Positions 1 to 4,871 of a stretch of 5,741 nucleotides of DNA are shown in pieces; within the stretch, counting starts at the first letter, position 1; every line of letters begins with the position of its first letter. Where the stretch lies: the NCBI GenBank assembly GCA_017993025.1, contig JAGONL010000052.1, forward strand, positions 1 to 5,741. The letters run 5' to 3'. This DNA is from Candidatus Saccharimonadota bacterium. Its GTDB lineage: Bacteria > Patescibacteriota > Saccharimonadia > Saccharimonadales > SZUA-47. The notes below the pieces were generated by a model. The model was not told where the DNA came from. It saw only the letters and a list, made by a program, of their open reading frames with translations, and made no database searches. A program made the position numbers and the translations under genes.

Positions 1-677
1 AACGTACCGTTAACTACGACATTGTTGCCGACATTATTAGTTTTAACAATTGTAAGGTCTGGCTTGGGTACAGGTTCGGTGTAGTAGACTTTAGCTTGAA
101 TTTGATCAACGGATGTTGTGGCATCATCTGTACACTGGTTACCTGGATCTCGGTCTTGGATCTTTAAAACAAAGTTTGCATTTGTGAAATCTCCTACCGA
201 CCAAGTTCTGCCCCAATTGTTATTTGAACCACCAAGAGTATCTACACCCTCAGTATCATCAATTGTTGCATCAATTGCAGTTGTGTAGTTAGTGCCATTA
301 TTCCACGACAGATTAACTCGCACTTGACAGTCATTACCTGAATCAGTTGATTTGGCCTCTACTACAACTTCTACACCATCTATAGTGCTATTTGCAGGAA
401 TTGCTGGAAAGTTAAAGTTAGAATAACCCTGTTCTTGCCCGTCATTGTCTGAAGCATAAAGAACAACAGGCACGTCATTGCTTGTTTGAACATTAGCGAC
501 CGTGTTAACATCCCAGTCGTTTGGAGTATGGGTGCTAGTTGGTACCTTAAATCCAGTGTCTAATGCTGAGGCTTTAGCTCCTGAAAAAACAAAAAACGGC
601 GTCATTTGAGCCGTCATCAACACTAACGATGCAAAAATTCTGCTCGTCTTTCTAGTTATTTTTTTTAAATTTAACAT
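1..677 (-). CDS. Secreted surface protein with C-terminal DUF11-like repeat start (partial)
   Basis: The gene starts at ATG 677-675 and stays open to the left edge, so 225 residues are visible and the C-terminus is missing. Residues 1-38 look like a Sec signal peptide: a basic n-region (MLNLKKITRKTSR), a hydrophobic core to about residue 31, and an A-S-A cleavage site after Ala38. Residues about 41-200 appear as an all-beta domain rich in Asn, Asp, Thr and Gly, with the patterns IPANSTIDGVEVVVEA (93-108), WGRTWSVGDFTNANF (155-169) and VDQIQAKVYYT (190-200). I have seen this pattern in bacterial extracellular proteins. Two cysteines (117 and 182) could form a disulfide outside the cell. From about residue 206, PDLTIVKTNN resembles the first strand of a DUF11 (conserved repeat, Ig-like) domain, common in surface adhesin-type proteins. 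The ATG is supported by a strong ribosome binding site 7 nt upstream. The gene has its own promoter after uvrB. The ligand or partner is unknown, and the anchoring region lies outside the window. Confidence 0.85.
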   Translation of the reverse strand, partial: MLNLKKITRKTSRIFASLVLMTAQMTPFFVFSGAKASALDTGFKVPTSTHTPNDWDVNTVANVQTSNDVPVVLYASDNDGQEQGYSNFNFPAIPANSTIDGVEVVVEAKSTDSGNDCQVRVNLSWNNGTNYTTAIDATIDDTEGVDTLGGSNNNWGRTWSVGDFTNANFVLKIQDRDPGNQCTDDATTSVDQIQAKVYYTEPVPKPDLTIVKTNNVGNNVVVNGT

Positions 678-684
678 CCCGCAA

Positions 685-690
685 CTCCTT
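685..690 (-). promoter_or_regulatory. Ribosome binding site of the surface-protein gene
   Basis: The minus strand reads AAGGAG, ending 7 nt before the ATG at 677. It is the strongest Shine-Dalgarno match in front of any gene here and fixes the start of the surface-protein gene. The other genes have weaker or no clear sites. Confidence 0.75.
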
Positions 691-711
691 GCCCACCAGT
701 TAAATACTCTT

Positions 712-752
712 TGTATAACTATATTATCTCACACATGTCAAGTTTTTATCAA
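712..752 (-). promoter_or_regulatory. Promoter region of the surface-protein gene (two overlapping sigma70-type candidates)
   Basis: Two promoter readings overlap on the minus strand. One has a perfect -35 TTGACA (741-736), an 18-nt spacer and a -10 TATACA (717-712). The other has -35 TTGATA (752-747), an 18-nt spacer and -10 GATAAT (728-723) preceded by TG one base away, which gives an extended -10 (TGAGATAAT). Either would start RNA about 28-40 nt before the ATG at 677. The second has better hexamer matches overall and its -35 lies inside the adjacent palindrome. This indicates that the surface gene is transcribed independently of uvrB. The assignment rests on sequence match only. Confidence 0.65.
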
Positions 753-769
753 TAGTTTTTATTGATAAA
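745..769. repeat. Perfect 10-bp AT-rich inverted repeat after uvrB
   Basis: TTTATCAATA (745-754) and TATTGATAAA (760-769) form a perfect 10-bp palindrome around a 5-nt loop, one base downstream of the uvrB stop codon. Each arm has one G/C base, so an RNA hairpin would be weak, and no T-run follows it on the minus strand. A strong uvrB terminator is therefore unlikely. Because it overlaps the TTGATA -35 element, a protein-binding operator is an equally good reading. The repeat itself is certain; its role is not. Confidence 0.85.
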
Positions 770-770
770 T

Positions 771-2732
771 TTATATTTTTTGTTTTATTTCTGTTATCCA
801 ATCTCTTAGTTCTGCAGCTTTTTCAAACTCTAAATTGGCACTAGCTAGCTCCATTTGCCCAGTCAGGTCTTTAATTAAATGTCCATACTCGTCTTTTGGT
901 ATTTTGCGAAGATCTAAATGCTTCTTTTTGTCGGTTGCTGATTCGCTGTGTTTCATTCTCTCAGCAATTAACTTTTGGATTCCTACTGGAGTAATTCCTT
1001 CAGCTTTGTTGTGGGCTTCCTGAATTGATCTTCTGCGGTTTGTCTCGCTAATTGCTGCTGTCAAACTCTTGGTCATTACATCAGCGTACATTATTACTCG
1101 GCCGTCTACATGTCTTGCCGCCCTACCAATTGTTTGAACCAACGCTTGCTCGCTACGAAGAAATCCTTCTTTGTCTGCGTCAAGAATTGCCACAAGACTA
1201 ACTTCTGGCAAGTCCAGGCCCTCTCGTAGAAGGTTAATGCCAATCAGTACATCGTACACACCCATACGTAAATCGCGTAATATATCAGTTCTGTCTAGAG
1301 TATCTACATCGCTGTGCAGATAGGCCACTTTTATACCTAGATCTTTCAAATAATCTGTTAAATCCTCACTCATTCGCTTTGTTAGTGTTGTGACTAACAC
1401 TCTTTGATGTTTTTTAATCGTATCTCTAATCTCAGATATCAAATCATCAACTTGGTGCTCTATTGGCCTGACTTCAATCTTTGGGTCAATAAGCCCAGTA
1501 GGCCTAATAACCTGCTGAGCAGGTGGGGGAGTTCTTGATAATTCGTACTCAGCCGGTGTAGCGCTGACGTAAATTGCCTGGTTAATATGTCTTTCAAACT
1601 CTGTAAACTTCAGCGGACGGTTATCTAGAGCACTTGGCAGTCTAAATCCGTAATCAACGAGCACTTCTTTTCTTGATCTGTCTCCGTTATACATACCTCT
1701 AACCTGTGGCATTGTCATGTGCGATTCGTCTATCAGCATCAGATAATCATCGGGATAGTAATCTAGCAGTGTGGCCGGTTGTTCGCCTTCTTCACGGTCG
1801 GTTAAATATCGGCTGTAGTTTTCAATTCCCTTAACAAAACCTGTAGTTTCTAACATTTCTAAATCAAATTTTGTGCGCTGGCGTATTCTTTGAGCTTCAA
1901 TTAGCTTGTTTTCAGATTCAAATTGCTTAACCCGTACTTCTAGCTCTTCTTCAATTTTCTTAATTGCTCCCTTTAATTTTTCTTGTGGTGTTACATAGTG
2001 AGAGCTTGGGAAAATCGTCATTTTTCCAGGTTTGCCCAAAATTTCACCTGTTAGTGCGTCCATTTTGGTGATTGTTTCTACTTCGTCACCAAAAAACTCA
2101 ATTCTGTAGGCTATTTCCTCGCCAGCCGGAAAAACATCAATCACCTCACCCCTAACTCTAAAAGTACCACGGTGAAAATCTATGTCATTACGCTGATACT
2201 GAATATCCGTAAGCTGACGTATAAACTTATCTCGTACTCGGCGCTCTCCAACCTCTAGTTTTATTGCTAGTGCTGAGTAGTCCGAAGGGCTACCAATACC
2301 ATAAATACAGCTGACGCTAGCCACAATTATAACGTCACGCCTTGATAACAGCGAATCAGTGGCTGCATGCCTCATTCTGTCGATTTCTTCATTTATCTGG
2401 CTATCCTTTTCGATAAAGGTATCAGAACGAGCTACATAGGCCTCTGGCTGATAATAATCAAAATAACTTACAAAATAGTGCACAGCATTATCTGGGAAAA
2501 AGCTTTTAAACTCTTCATATAGCTGTGCCGCTAGTGTTTTGTTATGACAAATAACTAAAGTTGGTCGTTGTGTGCGCTCAATAACGTTTGCCATTGTGAA
2601 AGTTTTGCCACTTCCAGTTACTCCAAGTAGGGTTTGCTCTCGTTCGCCTTTTTCAATACCAGCAACCAACTGCTCAATAGCCGTTGGCTGGTCCCCGGTA
2701 GGCTTATAATCTGACTTTAACTTAAACTTCAT
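771..2732 (-). CDS. uvrB: Excinuclease ABC subunit UvrB
   Basis: UvrB is the damage-verifying helicase-like subunit of nucleotide-excision repair. UvrA loads it at lesions, and it then recruits UvrC for incision, in the cytoplasm. At 653 residues it is full length (the family is about 650-680). Visible in order: Walker A GVTGSGKT (37-44); the beta-hairpin YFDYYQPEAYV (90-100), whose aromatic residues insert between DNA strands, with Phe91 where Tyr is common; DTFIEKDSQINEEIDRMRH (104-122); motif II LIDESH (333-338); GMYNGDRSRK (346-355); motif III YVSATP (388-393); motif V region GINLLREGLDLPEVSL (498-513); motif VI QTIGRAAR (533-540); and a C-terminal UVR motif for UvrC contact (about 616-650). 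All catalytic motifs look intact. The start MKFKLKSDYKPTGDQP matches the usual UvrB N-terminus. Its ribosome binding site is weak (AGAAG, 3 nt before ATG). The upstream gene ends 54 bp away with no strong terminator between, so co-transcription with it is plausible. uvrA and uvrC are not in the window. Confidence 0.98.
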   Translation of the reverse strand: MKFKLKSDYKPTGDQPTAIEQLVAGIEKGEREQTLLGVTGSGKTFTMANVIERTQRPTLVICHNKTLAAQLYEEFKSFFPDNAVHYFVSYFDYYQPEAYVARSDTFIEKDSQINEEIDRMRHAATDSLLSRRDVIIVASVSCIYGIGSPSDYSALAIKLEVGERRVRDKFIRQLTDIQYQRNDIDFHRGTFRVRGEVIDVFPAGEEIAYRIEFFGDEVETITKMDALTGEILGKPGKMTIFPSSHYVTPQEKLKGAIKKIEEELEVRVKQFESENKLIEAQRIRQRTKFDLEMLETTGFVKGIENYSRYLTDREEGEQPATLLDYYPDDYLMLIDESHMTMPQVRGMYNGDRSRKEVLVDYGFRLPSALDNRPLKFTEFERHINQAIYVSATPAEYELSRTPPPAQQVIRPTGLIDPKIEVRPIEHQVDDLISEIRDTIKKHQRVLVTTLTKRMSEDLTDYLKDLGIKVAYLHSDVDTLDRTDILRDLRMGVYDVLIGINLLREGLDLPEVSLVAILDADKEGFLRSEQALVQTIGRAARHVDGRVIMYADVMTKSLTAAISETNRRRSIQEAHNKAEGITPVGIQKLIAERMKHSESATDKKKHLDLRKIPKDEYGHLIKDLTGQMELASANLEFEKAAELRDWITEIKQKI

Positions 2733-2786
2733 TAACTTCTATTGTACTACAGTTAGCAATTAAAAAATCGTCTGTAACGGCGTGAT

Positions 2787-3452
2787 TTAGCCGGCGCGAT
2801 TTGGAATATTTTCACCGGGCTTAAATCCGTGTTTACCAGCTAAAGGTTCACAGATACTGGCCTTAATCAGCCATTCTTCTGACAGGCCATTAAGATGAAT
2901 GTCTTTATTCTCTTCATCAAGAACCTCGATAATTTTCTTTACCAGACGTTCGGGATCAGTATCGTAGTAAACTAAACCTTTTGCTTGATGACCTAGTTCC
3001 TTAAGTTCTTCTAGAAGTGTTGGAATATAATCGGCCAGTCCTCCACTACCCAGTAGTACTCCACAGGGCATTCTAGCTTCAATAGCTGTCGCAAACTCGT
3101 GCATGCTACCCATCCTACCACCGATAGTAATCACTGCGTCGCTACTTTGAACAAGGTGTATGTCCCGGCCAATATAGTGCATTCCAGTAAAATTGATATA
3201 GCTAAAAAATCCTATAGGCAGTCTGTATTTCTTTGTGTGCTCACGCAAGCTTGAAGCAGGACTAAAGCCTATGCTCATACCGCCAGCATCATAAGCACCC
3301 TTAGCCGAGTACATCGGCACACCAACAGTAGCGCCTGTTGTGATAATATGCCCACTTTTCCCAATAGCAGCTCCAACCTCGTACGCCAATCCACAGGCAC
3401 CATCAACTGATTCGCCAGCAGCAGCTCCTGATACACAAATTGAATGATTCAT
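2787..3452 (-). CDS. LOG/SLOG-superfamily Rossmann-fold nucleotide-binding protein (TIGR00725-like)
   Basis: This 221-residue protein has the layout of the LOG / 'lysine decarboxylase-like' / SLOG Rossmann group. A first beta strand with a glycine/alanine turn (SICVSGAAAGES, 4-15) is followed by IITTGATVGVPMYSAKGAYDAGG (36-58), the place where relatives have a GGGPGVMExxxxGAxxAGG-type segment. SSDAVITIGGRMGSMHEFATAIE (103-125) corresponds to the PGGxGTxxE nucleotide/phosphate-binding motif. Here the motif is IGGRMGSMHE, with Glu119 kept, Pro replaced by Ile and Thr by Ser, and the first segment lacks the usual Glu. Cytokinin-type phosphoribohydrolase activity should therefore not be assumed; binding of a nucleotide or nucleotide-derived ligand is the safer reading. 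The C-terminal about 40 residues are charged and probably lie outside the core. There is no signal peptide. The ATG is chosen because the first strand begins at once; only a poor AGGGG lies about 9 nt upstream. Family fold is likely, exact function unknown. Confidence 0.82.
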   Translation of the reverse strand: MNHSICVSGAAAGESVDGACGLAYEVGAAIGKSGHIITTGATVGVPMYSAKGAYDAGGMSIGFSPASSLREHTKKYRLPIGFFSYINFTGMHYIGRDIHLVQSSDAVITIGGRMGSMHEFATAIEARMPCGVLLGSGGLADYIPTLLEELKELGHQAKGLVYYDTDPERLVKKIIEVLDEENKDIHLNGLSEEWLIKASICEPLAGKHGFKPGENIPNRAG

Positions 3453-3494
3453 CCTGTTAGGCCCCTGGTTATTTTAGCTAATTTACTTATGCTT

Positions 3495-3503
3495 ATCATA
3501 TCA
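3495..3503 (-). promoter_or_regulatory. Possible extended -10 promoter of the SLOG-type gene
   Basis: The minus strand reads TGATATGAT, an extended -10 (TGn plus TATGAT, 5 of 6 to consensus), just after the stop of the 399-aa gene. RNA would start about 36 nt before the ATG at 3452. The hexamer 17 nt upstream is TTCTGG, a poor -35, so the call depends on the extended -10 alone. If real, the SLOG-type gene and perhaps uvrB have their own transcript. Confidence 0.35.
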
Positions 3504-3506
3504 CAA

Positions 3507-4706
3507 CTAATCTATTCCCAGAAGCTGTTGAGACAGTGATTTTGACATAGCATCTTGGGTCAAATATCTAATTTGTAGTTCGTTCCATAGCGAACCTTCA
3601 AGGTGTTTTGCCTGGCGTGTTTCATAATTGGAATCAACCAAAACTTCTCTGGCTACGTCTAGTAAGTGTAGTGATACCGGGACGCCATCCGTTTTTACTC
3701 CTAGATAGTGAGTGTCAACCCAGTAGTCAAAGTCAGGCACCAAACTTGCTATCTTCATCTCTGTACTTTCCCAGTTTAAATCCCCTAGAATTAGCTCAAC
3801 ATCTGGGCTGTCTTCTGTAATTAGGCCCAAACTCAAGAGTTGGTGCACTGCCCTCCAGGACGGCTGTAGACCATGTATGGGAATTAACAATGGTTGTTTG
3901 TTGTGAGCAATTTCTGGCAAAATGTTTTGATAACCCTGAACAAAACCCTGTTTTCTATAAGGCATCGTGCCAATGCTCAAGCGTTGAACAGCTTGCAAAA
4001 TTAGCCCTAGACTCATTGTTGTAGTGCCGGGCGTAAACGTCTTTATAACTGGCATTACAACAACTACCCCAATGTCTGGACAACTTATCATAAATCCATG
4101 GTGACTAATTGCATTATTTGCTTTTTCAAGCCAAGCCAACGGCATAGGCAGAACTTCTACTGATTGCCAGCTAATATCTTTTGACTGTAACCGCTTAATT
4201 TTTGCATGAACTTGCGATTTCCATGAAGAATCTTCAATTTGTAGTGCTAGAGTATATAAAACTCTAGGGTCTTCTCGTTTTAAAACAGATTCTAACGAGC
4301 GAAGTTTAAGAAGCCTTAATGTTTTCCTGGGCGGAACCGCTATTAGTACTCTCTTAACGCCAACCGCAGATACGCAAAGTGTTAGTTCTTTTTTCGACAA
4401 TTTAGTGGCTTGTTTAGCTAACTTTTCAATATTCGAAACTGTGTTATTATCATCAATCTTTAGTTTATTTTTTAAAACTAAATCATCTTGTTGAAGCTTG
4501 TTTTTTAGTGCAAAATACATTTCTTTTGCTGTTGTATCTACGGCGTCTAATCCAAGAAACCTAGCTTTATCTCTAGTTTTGGTAATTATTTCTGCACTTA
4601 AACGTATGTCGACGCCAGGGCTTAAGCACGCTCTCTCTAGCCTTTCAATAAAAGCTCTAAACTGTCTTTCGTCTGCCGATAATAACTGAACTAGTAGCCT
4701 AGACAT
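3507..4706 (-). CDS. Conserved-looking hypothetical protein, 399 aa, function unknown
   Basis: I do not recognise this family. The protein is soluble-looking, without signal peptide or clear transmembrane helix. An N-terminal part (about 1-110) looks mostly helical and charged, with ADERQFRAFIERLERA (11-26) and LKNKL occurring twice (67-71 and 78-82). A strongly basic stretch follows at about 118-145 (VKRVLIAVPPRKTLRLLKLR and onward, ending VLKRE), which could contact nucleic acid. The rest looks alpha/beta: hydrophobic strand-like segments at 206-221 (FMISCPDIGVVVVMPVI), and conserved-looking aromatic and acidic turns such as IHGLQPSWRAVHQLL (277-291), LGDLNWEST (307-315) and DFDYWVDTHYLG (325-336). 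I see no Walker A, DEAD, zinc-finger, polymerase or nuclease signature. Composition and codon use resemble the neighbours, so nothing marks it as recently acquired. The start ATG 4706-4704 follows AGGGTGG and abuts one arm of the inverted repeat at 4707-4867, which suggests control through that structure. Stop is TAG at 3509-3507. Confidence 0.85.
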   Translation of the reverse strand: MSRLLVQLLSADERQFRAFIERLERACLSPGVDIRLSAEIITKTRDKARFLGLDAVDTTAKEMYFALKNKLQQDDLVLKNKLKIDDNNTVSNIEKLAKQATKLSKKELTLCVSAVGVKRVLIAVPPRKTLRLLKLRSLESVLKREDPRVLYTLALQIEDSSWKSQVHAKIKRLQSKDISWQSVEVLPMPLAWLEKANNAISHHGFMISCPDIGVVVVMPVIKTFTPGTTTMSLGLILQAVQRLSIGTMPYRKQGFVQGYQNILPEIAHNKQPLLIPIHGLQPSWRAVHQLLSLGLITEDSPDVELILGDLNWESTEMKIASLVPDFDYWVDTHYLGVKTDGVPVSLHLLDVAREVLVDSNYETRQAKHLEGSLWNELQIRYLTQDAMSKSLSQQLLGID

Positions 4707-4710
4707 AAAG

Positions 4711-4717
4711 CCACCCT
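4711..4717 (-). promoter_or_regulatory. Ribosome binding site of the 399-aa gene, inside an inverted-repeat arm
   Basis: The minus strand reads AGGGTGG, ending 4 nt before the ATG at 4706 (its AGGG part is 7 nt away). It is a non-canonical Shine-Dalgarno sequence. Every base of it is complementary to the opposite arm of the inverted repeat (4857-4863), so in minus-strand RNA it would be buried in a helix. Confidence 0.5.
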
Positions 4718-4780
4718 AATATAAAATGGTTAAATTGTAAGCAGTCTATCGCAGAGGCAAAAAGACGGTTATCCGACTGA

Positions 4781-4800
4781 GGCATATCCGTAGATATACC
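4781..4800 (-). other. Hairpin with a C(UACG)G tetraloop inside the large inverted repeat
   Basis: In minus-strand RNA this stretch folds into an 8-bp stem, including one U-G wobble (4798/4783), closed by a UACG loop on a C-G pair. That is a member of the very stable UNCG tetraloop class. In plus-strand RNA the same stretch has a C-A mismatch and a CGUA loop, so it favours the minus strand. Confidence 0.45.
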
Positions 4801-4845
4801 GAAGGAGGAAACTATTTTTTTGACCTGTGAGAGTTGGTTAATAAT

Positions 4846-4869
4846 CATTTTGTATTAGGGTGGCTTTTT
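4846..4869 (+). terminator. Possible plus-strand intrinsic terminator arm with U-tract
   Basis: The right arm of the inverted repeat, with GGGTGGC at 4858-4864, is followed directly by TTTTT (4865-4869). Paired with the left arm this is a GC-rich stem plus U-tract on the plus strand, opposite to all genes. The 109-nt loop is unusually large for a plain terminator, so it works as one mainly if the interior folds. On the minus strand only TTT follows the stem before the ATG, so it is not a good terminator for the kinase. Confidence 0.3.
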
Positions 4870-4871
4870 AA

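Larger units (their letters stand above)
4707..4867. repeat. Large inverted repeat filling the kinase/399-aa gap; candidate structured RNA
   Basis: Bases 4707-4732 pair base by base with 4867-4842 (each pair sums to 9574): 24 Watson-Crick pairs and two exceptions, T4722/G4852 and G4729/T4845. Read as plus-strand RNA both exceptions are G-U wobbles, giving an unbroken 26-bp helix. Read as minus-strand RNA both become A-C mismatches. The outer 15 bp include the GC-rich core GCCACCC/GGGTGGC. The enclosed 109 nt contain a short hairpin (4781-4800) and a possible 5-bp pairing CAGTC (4742-4746) with GACTG (4775-4779). On the plus strand the right arm runs into TTTTT (4865-4869), as in an intrinsic terminator. 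The repeat begins 4 nt after the kinase stop and ends at the base before the next start codon. It could be a small RNA, a leader or an inserted palindromic element; I do not recognise it as a known RNA family. Confidence 0.9.

Noticed and set aside
835..1023. Open frame on the plus strand within uvrB
   Set aside because: It is antisense to the UvrB C-terminal region, with no ribosome binding site or recognisable product; a shadow of the real gene.
2733..2770. Leaderless promoter or SOS box before uvrB (TACAAT at 2746-2741; CTGT-N8-AGAA on the minus strand)
   Set aside because: No acceptable -35 accompanies TACAAT, and the CTGT site lacks the matching ACAG half, so neither a promoter nor a LexA operator is supported.
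2763..2787. Terminator between the SLOG-type gene and uvrB (CGGC ... GCCG stem followed later by a T-run on the minus strand)
   Set aside because: The stem is only 4 bp with an 8-nt loop, and the T-run begins about 10 nt later; too weak to call.
3608..3820. Open frame on the plus strand within the 399-aa gene, and a similar one at 4498-4689
   Set aside because: Both are antisense to a well-supported gene and have no independent coding evidence.
4741..4800. tRNA-like stretch (GCCTCAGTCGGATA on the minus strand resembles a D-arm)
   Set aside because: No T-arm, acceptor stem or anticodon stem can be assembled around it.
4755..4812. Resemblance to glycine-riboswitch conserved motifs on the plus strand (AGGCAAAAAGAC at 4755-4766 and ACCGAAGGAGGAAAC at 4798-4812, the latter right after a short hairpin)
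   Set aside because: The matches to the remembered motifs are close, but they occur in the wrong order for a single aptamer, the partner P1/P2 strands are not found, and the strand points away from the neighbouring genes. A weaker resemblance also exists on the other strand, which suggests low-complexity coincidence. A covariance search with the Rfam glycine model would settle it.
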